From Gammaproteobacteria bacterium (GTDB taxonomy: Bacteria; Pseudomonadota; Gammaproteobacteria; Steroidobacterales; Steroidobacteraceae), in assembly GCA_017577615.1 (NCBI GenBank), contig PKRE01000002.1, positions 535,592 to 599,591 of the forward strand: DNA of 64,000 nt, read 5' to 3'. Both the position numbers and the translations under genes were made by a program. This document shows positions 34,827-43,892 of this stretch, one piece after another. Position 1 is the stretch's first letter; each line of letters starts with the position of its first letter. The notes below the pieces were generated by a model that made no database searches, had not been told where the DNA came from, and saw only the letters and a list, made by a program, of their open reading frames with translations.

Positions 34827-35755
34827 TGTCCGCCTTGCATCCCATCATCGCGGTAACTGGATCCTCGGGCGCAGGCACGACTTCCGTCATGCGCACATTC
34901 GAGCAGATCTTTCGTCGCGAATCGATCAACGCCGCCTTCGTCGAGGGTGATAGTTTCCATCGCTACGACCGCGTCACGATGAAGCAGAAGATGGACGAAG
35001 CGCTCGCGCGCGGTGACGTCCACTTCAGCCATTTCGGACCGGAGGCGAACTTGTTCGATGAGCTCGAAAACCTGTTCCGCACGTATGCCGAGACAGGGAC
35101 GGGCCGACGTCGTTGGTACGTGCATGACGAGGAAGAAGCACAACGGCGCGGCCAGGCGCCGGGCACCTTCACCGAATGGGAGCCGCTGCCGGAGAACACA
35201 GACTTGCTGTTCTACGAAGGCCTGCACGGCGCCGTCGTGTGTGACGGCATCGATGTGGCGCGCCACGTGGATCTGCTGATCGGCGTTGTCCCTGTCATCA
35301 ACTTGGAGTGGATCCAGAAGCTGCATCGCGATCGCGCCACGCGGGGTTATTCCGCTGAGGCGATCAAGGACACGATCTTGCGGCGTATGCACGACTATGT
35401 GCACTACATCTGCCCGCAGTTCTCCCGCACACACATCAACTTCCAGCGTGTCCCAGTCGTCGACACGTCTAACCCATTCATCGCCCGGTTCATCCCGACA
35501 CCCGACGAATCGTTCCTGGTCATCCGGTTCGCACGACCGCAGGGCATCGATTTCCCTTATCTGCTGTCGATGCTGCACGGTTCTTTCATGTCGCGTGCGA
35601 ACACGATCGTGTGCCCGGGCGGCAAGATGGACCTTGCTATGCAGCTCATCTTCACACCCATGATCCTGCGCCTCATCGAGCGACGAAAAGAAGCCCTCGC
35701 ACGCAAGAGGAGCATGGTGGGAGCGACCGGCAGCTCGCCTGCTCCGACGACGTGA
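34826..35755 (+). CDS. prk: Phosphoribulokinase
   Basis: Makes ribulose 1,5-bisphosphate from ribulose 5-phosphate and ATP. 309 residues, the size of proteobacterial octameric phosphoribulokinases. The P-loop reads GSSGAGTTS, lacking the usual lysine, which is normal in this subfamily. EGDSFHRYDR holds the catalytic aspartate region and LLFYEGLHGAVV the Walker-B-like segment. The start shares one base with the fbp stop (TGATG). Confidence 0.95.
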   Translation: MSALHPIIAVTGSSGAGTTSVMRTFEQIFRRESINAAFVEGDSFHRYDRVTMKQKMDEALARGDVHFSHFGPEANLFDELENLFRTYAETGTGRRRWYVHDEEEAQRRGQAPGTFTEWEPLPENTDLLFYEGLHGAVVCDGIDVARHVDLLIGVVPVINLEWIQKLHRDRATRGYSAEAIKDTILRRMHDYVHYICPQFSRTHINFQRVPVVDTSNPFIARFIPTPDESFLVIRFARPQGIDFPYLLSMLHGSFMSRANTIVCPGGKMDLAMQLIFTPMILRLIERRKEALARKRSMVGATGSSPAPTT

Positions 35756-35768
35756 TGGGGGACAGTGA

Positions 35769-36467
35769 ATGCTCAAAGCGATCGCCTTCGACTTGGACGG
35801 TACCCTCATCGACACGGCGCCCGACATGGGTGCGGCGATGAACAGCGTGCTTGCAATGCTGCACGGCTCCCCCTTGCCGGACCCGATCGTTCCCCAGCTG
35901 ATCGGCGCTGGCATTACCGCTTTCGTCGAGCGTGCCCTGGCGTACAGCTTGAGCGCTGCGCGCCTCAGTCCGACGTTACAGGCCGGGGCCGAGGCGTCGT
36001 TTCGCAAGCTGTATGCGCAGCGCTACTACGAGCGCAGTGCCGTGTACCCGCATGTTGCGGAAACACTCGCCACGCTCGCTGCCGCGGGATTGGAACTCTG
36101 TTGCATCACCAACAAGGAGACGAGCTTTGCGCTGAGGTTGCTCGAAGCAACCAAGCTGCGCCAATATTTTCCGCGCATCTACTGTGCGGATCTGGCGGAA
36201 GACCGCAAACCGAGCCCGAACCTGTTGCTCGCCGCGTGCTCGCGCGCCGGCATCAACTCAAACGAGTTTCTCTACGTGGGCGACTCCCGAAGCGACATCA
36301 TCGCTGCGCGCGCGGCAGGTTGTCGCGTCGTCGCAGTCACGTACGGGTATACCCCAGTGCCTGACCTGCAGGCTCTACAACCCGACGCGCTGATCGACGA
36401 TTTTGCCGACCTGTGCGCGCTTGCAGATGTGGCGACAGCACGAGCGGCCGTTCAGCCAGAACGGTGA
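35769..36467 (+). CDS. cbbZ: Phosphoglycolate phosphatase (HAD family)
   Basis: Removes phosphate from 2-phosphoglycolate, the RuBisCO oxygenation product. 232 residues with HAD motif I FDLDGTLIDTAP, motif II CCITNKETS, motif III DRKPSPNLLL and motif IV YVGDSRSDIIAARAAG. As the last gene of the cbb operon it is best named CbbZ; a housekeeping Gph role cannot be excluded. Confidence 0.9.
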   Translation: MLKAIAFDLDGTLIDTAPDMGAAMNSVLAMLHGSPLPDPIVPQLIGAGITAFVERALAYSLSAARLSPTLQAGAEASFRKLYAQRYYERSAVYPHVAETLATLAAAGLELCCITNKETSFALRLLEATKLRQYFPRIYCADLAEDRKPSPNLLLAACSRAGINSNEFLYVGDSRSDIIAARAAGCRVVAVTYGYTPVPDLQALQPDALIDDFADLCALADVATARAAVQPER

Positions 36468-36477
36468 ACTGAGCGGC

Positions 36478-36521
36478 CAGAAGCGACGGTGCTGCAGCCT
36501 ACAGCCCACGGCCTACAGCCT
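36478..36521. repeat. CAGCCTACAGCC low-complexity element at cbbZ/PfpI convergence
   Basis: Contains near-tandem CAGCCTACAGCCCACGGCC followed by TACAGCCTTCAGC, the reverse-complement form of the GGCTGTAGG words seen at 49640 and 10444. The genes on either side converge, so it may assist termination. Confidence 0.5.
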
Positions 36522-37088
36522 TCAGCTCGCCTGCCTCTGCTGCGCGTGACTGCCCTCTTGCACTTCCTCGATGATCTTCGCGACGAATGCGTCGAGATCA
36601 TCCGGACGGCGACTGGTGATGATGCCGCCATCGACGACGACCTCCGCATCGACCCAGTTCCCGCCGGCGTTTTTCACGTCCGTCTTGATCGAATGGTACG
36701 AAGTGACCTGGCGGCCACGCACTGCGTCGAGCTCGACAAGCAGCCACGGCGCGTGACAGATCGCCGCCACAACCTTGCCGGAATCGATGAACGACTTGAT
36801 GAGCTTCAAGGCCTGCTCGTTCACGCGCAACAGATCCGGATTGATCTGCCCGCCCGGCAGGACGATCGCATCGTAGTCCTCCGCTCTTACCTCGCCGAGC
36901 TGCTTGTCGACCTTGACCTTCTCACCCCAGTCGGTGTGCTTCCAGCCGCGAATCTCCCCGGACTCCGGAGAGACCACATCGACCTGCGCACCCGCTTCCT
37001 TCAGCTTGCGCAGCGGCACAAGCAGCTCCGATTCTTCGAAGCCATGAGTTGCGAGAATCATGATTCTCGCGCTGCGAATATCAGGCAT
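36522..37088 (-). CDS. PfpI/DJ-1 family protein (YhbO-like)
   Basis: 188 residues with the nucleophile elbow AAICHAPWLL (cysteine followed by histidine), glutamate in HGFEESELLVPL and DGGIITSRRPDDL, matching the PfpI/YhbO group reported as proteases, chaperones or glyoxal-adduct deglycases. The start at 37088 has a near-perfect AAGGAGG upstream, while the longer frame to 37289 lacks one. Likely stress-related; activity debated for the family. Confidence 0.9.
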   Translation of the reverse strand: MPDIRSARIMILATHGFEESELLVPLRKLKEAGAQVDVVSPESGEIRGWKHTDWGEKVKVDKQLGEVRAEDYDAIVLPGGQINPDLLRVNEQALKLIKSFIDSGKVVAAICHAPWLLVELDAVRGRQVTSYHSIKTDVKNAGGNWVDAEVVVDGGIITSRRPDDLDAFVAKIIEEVQEGSHAQQRQAS

Positions 37089-37287
37089 ACGCTCCTCCTT
37101 TCGCTGTCGCTCTAGCCCTAGAGTTCGAGCTTGAGGAAGGCGCGAATGCGCGGCCAAGTTCCAAGCAGTGACATCGCGCAAGAGTCCGCAACGCTGGGTC
37201 AAGCGACGAGCATCGAAACCTTCGGCCTTCACCGAGCGTCGTCGTTGACCGTACGGTGTCGAATACGCAAAGCGCTGGTCTGACGGC

Positions 37288-38097
37288 ATGAACCGGGATC
37301 CGGTCTTTCTGAGGTGCTCAGTGGCAGTTTTTCGTACTCTCCTGCTTCTCCTCCCCTGGCTCGCTCATGCCGGGACCAACGAGGCAGTCGATGTCGTCCA
37401 TCAGGTACGCGAGGCGGGTGAAGGTCCGGTCACCGTGATCTTCGAAAGCGGCCTCGGCGATACCTTGGAGGTCTGGCGGCAAGTCCAGCACACCATTGCC
37501 ACCAACTGCACGCGCACGCTCAGCTACAACCGCGCCGGATATCCTGGGAGCGACCCAGCGCGAACGACACGCGATGCAGCAACGATCGTAGGCGAGCTGC
37601 GCGCTGAGCTGCGAAGACGCGGCGTGCCACCACCGTATGTGCTCGTCGGTCATTCGCTGGGCGGGCTGTACATGCAATATTTCGCGCGCCAGTACGCTGA
37701 CGAAGTGGCTGGTCTACTGCTTGTCGATTCGACGCACTGGAATCAACGCCTGCTGCTCGGCGCACCGACCGAACGCGCCGATGGACGCGGTCGGGTCGTG
37801 CTCTTCATGGACTACACGGCGCGACGCGAGCTCAACGACAGCACGCTGGCCGGCCAGCAAGTTCTCACGAGCCCGCCGGCACGCCACATCCCCACGATCG
37901 TGCTGTCGAGCACCGGTGTGTTCCTCGGAGAAACGCCGGCACGACGTGCAGAAGCCGCGCGCCTGCAGGAAGAAATCGTGGGCGACTTCCCTGGCGCAGA
38001 GCACGTCAGGGTCGAAAGAAGCGGTCACTACATTCAGAAAGATCGTCCGGAAGTCGTCGTTCGAGCCATTCGCAAGCTGGCCGGATGCGAGAAGTGA
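37288..38097 (+). CDS. Exported alpha/beta hydrolase
   Basis: 269 residues with a signal peptide (FRTLLLLLPWLAHAG). The fold signatures are ESGLGDTLEVW (oxyanion region), the nucleophile elbow VLVGHSLGGLY at about 120 and the C-terminal histidine in ERSGHYIQKDRPEVV. Substrate unknown. It diverges from the PfpI-family gene and converges with the RND pump gene. Confidence 0.82.
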   Translation: MNRDPVFLRCSVAVFRTLLLLLPWLAHAGTNEAVDVVHQVREAGEGPVTVIFESGLGDTLEVWRQVQHTIATNCTRTLSYNRAGYPGSDPARTTRDAATIVGELRAELRRRGVPPPYVLVGHSLGGLYMQYFARQYADEVAGLLLVDSTHWNQRLLLGAPTERADGRGRVVLFMDYTARRELNDSTLAGQQVLTSPPARHIPTIVLSSTGVFLGETPARRAEAARLQEEIVGDFPGAEHVRVERSGHYIQKDRPEVVVRAIRKLAGCEK

Positions 38098-38099
38098 GG

Positions 38100-41000
38100 C
38101 TACAGCCGTTCCTCTACCTCTGCCGGCGCTGGCGCTGCAACAGGCCGCGTGGCGCCCATGAGCCGGTCGAGCATGCGACTGACATACTGAGGTGAGCGCG
38201 TACGCCGCGCGATGATCGAATAGACCGCGGGCACGGCGAACAGTGTCAGGAACACGGACACCATGGTGCCGTAGAAAACGACCACGCCGATCGGTTTGCG
38301 TTGCTCCGCACCCGCGCCGGTTGCAAGCAAGAGCGGCAACGCGCCGAAGGCTGTGCACAAGCTCGTCATGAGCACCGGACGCAGTCGTATCTTCGCCGCC
38401 TGGGTGATGGCCTCCAAGAATTCCACTCCGCGATCGCGCAGCTGATTGGCGAACTCGACGATGAGCACTCCGTTCTTCGCCGCGATGCCGATCAACATGA
38501 TGACCGCGATCTGACTGAAGATGTTGACGGTCATGCCGTAGAGCTTGAGCCCGAACACAGCTCCCAGCACGGCGAGCGGCACCGTCACCATGATGATGAG
38601 CGGGTGGATGAAGCTTTCGAATTGCGCGGCAAGCACCAAGAAGACGACCGCCAACGCAAAGAAGAACGTGAAGTACATCTGCCGGCCGCTCCGCATGTAC
38701 TCGCCTGCCTCGCCATCCCACATCAAGGTCGCCTCCGGCGGCAATTCGCGCGCGACCGTCTCTTCGAACCACTTGATGGCTTCGCCGAGCGTGTAGCCCT
38801 CCGCCAGGTCGGCCGATATCTCGATCGCACGCAGGCGATTGAAGCGTGCCAGCTCGACGGCACCGGCTGTTTCCTCGAGGCGCACCACGTTCGCGAGCGG
38901 AACGAGCTGATCGCCGCGCGCAGTGCGAACGTGAATATTGGTTAGATCGGTGATCGTCTGGCGATCCTCGTCGCGACCTTGCAGGATCACGTTGTACTCT
39001 CGTCCGCCGTCAACGAAAGTGGTCACGATGCGCGAGCCGAGCATCGTCTCCAGCGTACGTCCCACGGTCTGGAGCGACACGCCGAGCTCGGCCGCGCGAT
39101 CGCGATCGATCGCCACGCGCACTTGCGGCTTGCGCTCTTTGTAATTCGTATCGAGGTTCTGCAATCCCGGGTTGGCGCGGGCGAGCTCGAGAATCTTATT
39201 GGCCCACTCGGCAATCGTGTCGTAATCGGGTCCGCCGATATTGGCCTGCACGGGCGCCCCGAAACCGCGACGACCCAAGCTGCTCGACTGCCCCCCAGTG
39301 ACGCGCACGCCCGGAATCTGTCTCACTTCGGCAAGCAATGCATCCGCCACTTCACGGGCAGAGCGGTCGCGCTCACGCCAATCCTTGAGCGTCACGATCA
39401 CTCTTGCTGTGTTCACATCGCCCGTAAGTGCACCGCCGCCTATCGCCGGAATACGGACCATGACTCGCTCGATGTCGTTGTTTCTTTCCATCTCGCGCAT
39501 CACGATCTCTTCGACACGTCGTGCCTGCCGGTCCATGTACTCGAAGCTCGAGCCTTCGGGCCCCTCGACGTGCATGAAGACTCGTCCCATGTCGGCCGCC
39601 GGTGCGAACTCGGATGGCACCGTCATGAAGGTGATGGCGCCGAGCACGATCAAAGCGCCCACCGCGGCGATGACGAGCCAAGGACGCCGGATGAGCGATC
39701 GCAAGCGGCGCTCGTAAAGCTCCGAGAGGCGCAGGAAGAACGCATCGACTGCAAGCGCGACGCGGCCTCGCTCCATGCTGCGCTCGGGCAGCTTCGAGGC
39801 CATCATCGGTGTGAGCGTAAGCGCCACCAGTGCCGAGAACAGCACGGCAGCCGCAAGCGTGAAGCCGAACTCGCTGAACAGCCGTCCCAGATCTCCCGGC
39901 AAGAACGAGATCGGCACGAAGACCGCCGCCAGCGTCAAGGTCGTCGCGATCACGGCAAAGCCGATCTCGTGAGAGCCCGTCACGGCCGCAACGAGTGGCG
40001 GTCTGCCGCGCTCTGCATGCCGGTGGATGTTCTCAAGCACGACGATGGCATCGTCCACAACCAAGCCGATCGCCAGCACCAGCCCCAGCAACGTGAGCAC
40101 GTTGATGGAATAGCCGAGCGCATACATCACCGTGAACGCTGCAACCACCGACACGGGGATCGTGACGGCGGGGATCAGCGTCGCTCGCAAGCTGCCCAAG
40201 AACGCGTAGATCACGATCAGTACCGACAGGAGCGCGAAGCCGACCGCGATCACCACCTCGCGCAAGGCAGCTTCGATCGATACCGCCGCGTCGATCGCTG
40301 CACGCAGCTCCGCACCAGGAGGTAAGCTCGACTGAAGGCGATCGATTTCCGCACGCACGCCGCGCACGACTTCGAGCGTATTTGCCTTGGATTGCGCTTC
40401 GACGATGAGCGAAATGCCCATCTTCCCGTTGAAGCGCGTGTACGTGCGGTCGTTCTCAGCGGCACGTTGCACGGTCGCGACCTCTCCGAGCCGCACGAGG
40501 TGCCCATCTGCACCACGCGCGATCACGAGGTTGCGGAAATCCTCTTCCGTCTCCAAGCCGACGACAGTGCGCAGCGAGAACTCTCGCGTCCGCGATTCAA
40601 GCCGTCCCGCCGGCAGCTCGATGTTCTCGCGGCGCAATGCGTCCTCGATATCCGAGACAGTCAGACGCCGCGCAGCCAGCGCTTGGCGATCGATCCAAAT
40701 CCGCATCGAGGGCCGGCGTGCGCCGCCGATGCTCACCCGTGCAACCCCTGGCACAGTCGAGAGGCGATCGATGAGATTGCGCTCGGCATAGTCGGTGAGC
40801 TCCAGCAATGACATCGTGTCGGAGCTGAAGCTGATGAACATGACGGGCTCGGCGCTCGCGTCCGCTTTGATGATCTCCGGTGGATCAGCCTCCTCGGGCA
40901 ACGAGCTGAGCACACGCGACACGCGATCGCGAACGTCGTTCGCTGCCGCGTCCATGTCGCGGCTCACATCGAACTCGATGCGCACCTGCGAACGCTCGTC

Positions 41001-41255
41001 TTCACTCTCGGATTCGATCTTGAGGATGCCCTCGATACCTGCGACCGAATCCTCGATGACTTGCGTGATCTTCGTCTCGATCACCGGCGCAGAGGCGCCC
41101 ACGTAGCGCGTCGTCACCGAGACAACCGGTCGATCGATGTCCGGATATTCGCGAATCGGTAGACGGTCGAGCGAGACCAAGCCGAAGATCAGCAGCAGCA
41201 AGCTGACGACGGTGGCGAAAACCGGGCGACGGACCGAAATCTCGGAGAGGCGCAT
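38100..41255 (-). CDS. RND efflux transporter, inner-membrane permease
   Basis: 1051 residues starting MRLSEISVRRPVFATVVSLL, typical for hydrophobe/amphiphile RND pumps. Twelve membrane segments are arranged as 1+5 around each of two large periplasmic loops. The proton-relay aspartates are in LGLVLAIGLVVDDAIVVLEN. The MexF/VexF-like or AcrB-like subtype cannot be resolved by eye. It begins one base after the adaptor stop, and no outer-membrane TolC-type gene is present, so the pump must borrow one. Confidence 0.93.
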   Translation of the reverse strand: MRLSEISVRRPVFATVVSLLLLIFGLVSLDRLPIREYPDIDRPVVSVTTRYVGASAPVIETKITQVIEDSVAGIEGILKIESESEDERSQVRIEFDVSRDMDAAANDVRDRVSRVLSSLPEEADPPEIIKADASAEPVMFISFSSDTMSLLELTDYAERNLIDRLSTVPGVARVSIGGARRPSMRIWIDRQALAARRLTVSDIEDALRRENIELPAGRLESRTREFSLRTVVGLETEEDFRNLVIARGADGHLVRLGEVATVQRAAENDRTYTRFNGKMGISLIVEAQSKANTLEVVRGVRAEIDRLQSSLPPGAELRAAIDAAVSIEAALREVVIAVGFALLSVLIVIYAFLGSLRATLIPAVTIPVSVVAAFTVMYALGYSINVLTLLGLVLAIGLVVDDAIVVLENIHRHAERGRPPLVAAVTGSHEIGFAVIATTLTLAAVFVPISFLPGDLGRLFSEFGFTLAAAVLFSALVALTLTPMMASKLPERSMERGRVALAVDAFFLRLSELYERRLRSLIRRPWLVIAAVGALIVLGAITFMTVPSEFAPAADMGRVFMHVEGPEGSSFEYMDRQARRVEEIVMREMERNNDIERVMVRIPAIGGGALTGDVNTARVIVTLKDWRERDRSAREVADALLAEVRQIPGVRVTGGQSSSLGRRGFGAPVQANIGGPDYDTIAEWANKILELARANPGLQNLDTNYKERKPQVRVAIDRDRAAELGVSLQTVGRTLETMLGSRIVTTFVDGGREYNVILQGRDEDRQTITDLTNIHVRTARGDQLVPLANVVRLEETAGAVELARFNRLRAIEISADLAEGYTLGEAIKWFEETVARELPPEATLMWDGEAGEYMRSGRQMYFTFFFALAVVFLVLAAQFESFIHPLIIMVTVPLAVLGAVFGLKLYGMTVNIFSQIAVIMLIGIAAKNGVLIVEFANQLRDRGVEFLEAITQAAKIRLRPVLMTSLCTAFGALPLLLATGAGAEQRKPIGVVVFYGTMVSVFLTLFAVPAVYSIIARRTRSPQYVSRMLDRLMGATRPVAAPAPAEVEERL

Positions 41256-41256
41256 G

Positions 41257-42333
41257 TCAGGACCTCGCTGGCTCCTCGTACAGCTGCGCTTGAACGCGGC
41301 TGCCGTGGCGGACCTTCTGCGTGCCCTCAATCACCACTTGCTCGTGCTCGCGCAAACCGGCGACGATCTCGACCTCGCCCGGCCGGCGCTTGCCGGTGCG
41401 CACCTCGCGCCGTTCGACGACGCCATCGCGCACGACGAACACGAACGTTTTTCCCTGCTCGGGCACGATCGCCGCTTCGGGCACGAGCAGCGCGGGCTCC
41501 GGCTTGCCGTGCAGGGTCACCGTCATGAACATGCCTGGTCTGAGCAGGCCCTCTTCATTGGGAAGCTCGGCACGCACGGCAATCGAGCGCGTCACTGGAT
41601 CGACTCGTGAGTCGATGGTCGACACCGTCCCCTTGAACTCCCGGTTGGGCAGCCCCGCCGTGCGCGCCGTGACGACCAGACCCGGCTCGAGAACGTAAAT
41701 GAACGTCTCCGGCACCGTGAAGTCGAGCTTGATGATCGACACATCGTCGAGCGTCGTGATGACAGTGCCGGGATGGACGAGACTGCCGACGCTGACCTGC
41801 CTAAACCCCGTGCGTCCGTCGAAGCTTGCGCGGATGACCGTATCCTCAAGCCGCGCCTTGGCGGCGCTCACGCGCGCACGATTGGCCTTGAGTGTCGCTT
41901 CTATCTGATCGAGCTGCGAAAGTGACAGCGCTTGGCGCGTGAAGAGATCCTGACTGCGCTTGTACTGATTCTCGCTTTCCGCCAGAGCGGCCTGCGCCTC
42001 CTCGAGCTCGGCTCGCGCTTCGGCGCTGTCAAACTCCACCAGCACCTGACCGCGCCGTACGAAATCGCCTTCCTGAAATCGGATCGCGACGACCGTGTTC
42101 GTGATCTTCGATGTCACCTCGACCGACTCGTTGGCGCGCGCTGTCCCCACGGCTTCGATTTGCACGCTGAGTGGACGCACCTCGGCGGTCGCAACGATGA
42201 CGGGAATGGCTTCCTGCTGCGCTGATGGCAGCACGCCCGGCTCATCGATCGGACCGGAGCAGCCTGTCAGCGCCAGAATCCACAGAGAGAGGCTTCGCAG
42301 AGAATGTAGAGATCGGCATTTTCGTTGGGCCAT
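41257..42333 (-). CDS. RND efflux periplasmic adaptor (membrane fusion protein)
   Basis: 358 residues. The signal ends in ILALTGCSG, so the mature adaptor is probably a lipoprotein. It has the beta-barrel/lipoyl/hairpin order of the family: VRPLSVQIEAVGTARANESV, a coiled-coil hairpin (about 95-150) and FDGRTGFRQVSVGSLVHPG. ATG 42333 is preferred to a TTG two codons upstream. Paired with the RND gene. Confidence 0.92.
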   Translation of the reverse strand: MAQRKCRSLHSLRSLSLWILALTGCSGPIDEPGVLPSAQQEAIPVIVATAEVRPLSVQIEAVGTARANESVEVTSKITNTVVAIRFQEGDFVRRGQVLVEFDSAEARAELEEAQAALAESENQYKRSQDLFTRQALSLSQLDQIEATLKANRARVSAAKARLEDTVIRASFDGRTGFRQVSVGSLVHPGTVITTLDDVSIIKLDFTVPETFIYVLEPGLVVTARTAGLPNREFKGTVSTIDSRVDPVTRSIAVRAELPNEEGLLRPGMFMTVTLHGKPEPALLVPEAAIVPEQGKTFVFVVRDGVVERREVRTGKRRPGEVEIVAGLREHEQVVIEGTQKVRHGSRVQAQLYEEPARS

Positions 42334-42536
42334 TTGCAAATGCTAACGCGACTCGGTCTTCAATAGTGCGACCGAAGCACCGAGCAAACGTTTCTTAACC
42401 GCCATACGGCGGCATCTTTGCAAACGTCCCGCGCGAAATCCCGTCCGCGTGCGCCCAGGGTTGCGCCCGCGAGCTTGGGCTCGATCTGCCCGCAGCGTCG
42501 CGATCCGCGACGCACTCTGCCCTTGCGAATGACGCG

Positions 42537-42569
42537 GCCTCCACGACCGCAGCTGCGGCCGTGGAGGTC
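42537..42569. other. Large nested palindrome downstream of a small exported protein gene
   Basis: Arms GGCCTCCACG (42536-42545) and CGTGGAGGTC (42560-42569) pair with one G-U, and enclose the perfect 12-nt palindrome CCGCAGCTGCGG (42547-42558). It starts 6 nt after the stop of the gene at 42575-42943. No T-run follows on the minus strand, so it may be a Rho-assisted or attenuating structure before the efflux operon. Confidence 0.6.
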
Positions 42570-42574
42570 CGTGC

Positions 42575-42943
42575 TCAATTGCGAGTCGCTGCCGACCTCT
42601 GCACGCGCGCTCCTGCGAGCTGCGAACGTTGACCGTGGACGTGCATCTCTTGGATGCGGCCACCGCGGTCCACCACGCACTCGGCCGAGCCATAGCTGCG
42701 GCCGCTACGTTCGCCCTTGGCGCTCACTGACACGGTGATCGGCCCAGCGCCGCTCACAAGCGACGAGCCTGAATCACGCTTGACGATCTCGATCTTCCTG
42801 CCTTGCGGCAATTCATCGGTGACGAACGCTTCGATACAGGCATCCATCGCCGCATCGCCGCGATCATGCGCTGCCGCAGGCAGGACAGCCACTGCCACAC
42901 AGGCCGATACGAGCCACTTGTATCTGACGTGCGAAGTCGTCAT
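42575..42943 (-). CDS. Small exported protein of unknown function
   Basis: 122 residues with a signal peptide (WLVSACVAVAVLPAAAHD) and a good AGAGGAG before the ATG at 42943. The mature part has two cysteines (about 35 and 85), segments ITVSVSAKGERSGRSYGSAECV and GRIQEMHVHGQRS, and looks like a small periplasmic beta protein. I do not recognise a family. It lies upstream of, and on the same strand as, the RND operon, separated by a hairpin. Confidence 0.7.
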   Translation of the reverse strand: MTTSHVRYKWLVSACVAVAVLPAAAHDRGDAAMDACIEAFVTDELPQGRKIEIVKRDSGSSLVSGAGPITVSVSAKGERSGRSYGSAECVVDRGGRIQEMHVHGQRSQLAGARVQRSAATRN

Positions 42944-43160
42944 CGTCGTCTCCTCTTGAGTGTGTCGCGGAACCTGTAACGCCGACGGCGTGAGCCGACC
43001 GCGCCAGTCCGCCAATCTAGGCGCGCCGCGTGAATGCTCCGGGACAGCAGGCGTGAACGAGGCGTGAAGAAGCCGCTACGACGCAACGGCGCGAACGAGC
43101 GATGCAATGATCGTTTCTTCGACCGCGTCGATTGCAAGCGCAAACGATCGAGGCTGCAGA

Positions 43161-43682
43161 ATGAAGTCACATCCATTGACCGTCAGGCGATGCGCACTGT
43201 TTTCATTACTCGTGGCCCTGTGCGCGCTCGTGCCAGCGAGCGCAGCGGAGACGCACCGTCCGGTGAAGCTGCTGGTGCTCGATCTCGAGCTCGTCGGCGA
43301 TGTGGGAGACCCCGCGCTCGAGCAAGTGCATGAGCGACGAACGCGAGAAATGAGTGAGCTGCTGCGTCGAGAGCTCGCGCGCGTGCCGCGCTATGAAATC
43401 GTAGACAGCACACCGGCGCAGGAACGCATCGAGACGCTGCGAGCGGTCCAATACCTGCACAAATGCAACGGCTGCGAGCTCGACATTGCGCTCGAGCTCG
43501 AGGCCGAGCAAGTGCTGGTCGCCTGGGTCTACCGCGTCAGTCAGCTCATCTTGTCGCTCACGTACGAGATTCGCGAAGTGCCGAGTGGGCAGCCGCTACG
43601 CCGCCGGTCGTTCGACTTCCGCGGCGACAACGACGAGGCCTGGGCCCGCGCCGTGAAGCGCATGGTAAAGGAGTTGGAATAA
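43161..43682 (+). CDS. Exported DUF2380/DUF3280-like protein
   Basis: 173 residues with a signal peptide (CALFSLLVALCALVPASAAE). The mature part resembles the DUF2380/DUF3280 group: VKLLVLDLELVGD near the start, then CNGCELDIALELEAEQVLV, a region like KxSxLILxL (YRVSQLILSLTYEI) and a final DFRGDNDEAWARAVKRM. Members are found near respiratory and methylotrophy genes; the role is unknown. The start at 43161 was chosen because upstream codons are not signal-like. Confidence 0.72.
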   Translation: MKSHPLTVRRCALFSLLVALCALVPASAAETHRPVKLLVLDLELVGDVGDPALEQVHERRTREMSELLRRELARVPRYEIVDSTPAQERIETLRAVQYLHKCNGCELDIALELEAEQVLVAWVYRVSQLILSLTYEIREVPSGQPLRRRSFDFRGDNDEAWARAVKRMVKELE

Positions 43683-43892
43683 GCGCTCGGGGCTCGGGGC
43701 GTGGGGCGCGGGGCTACAGACTGGAGGCTGGAGCAGCACTGCGCCGGATCAGGGAATCGAGAAAGAGGAAGCGGGGAAAACGCGCGCGCCGACGACGATC
43801 TCCAGTCCCCAGCCCAAGCCCCCAGCTCACGCCGGTTTCTGCGGATTGCACCGGCGCCCGCAGTACGCTGACCTTCAGCCCGGAGGTCGAGG
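43683..43892. repeat. Inverted low-complexity intergenic element
   Basis: The left part (43684-43735) reads GCTCGGGGCTCGGGGCGTGG and CTACAGACTGGAGGCTGGAG; the right part (43800-43836) reads CTCCAGTCCCCAGCCCAAGC and CCCCAGCTCACGCC. The ends are largely opposite-strand versions of each other and enclose about 65 nt of unrelated purine-rich sequence. Same family as at 10439 and 14014. Confidence 0.6.

Noticed and set aside
34826..35755. Missing lysine in the phosphoribulokinase P-loop
   Set aside because: GSSGAGTTS without lysine is normal for proteobacterial phosphoribulokinases, so it is not a defect.
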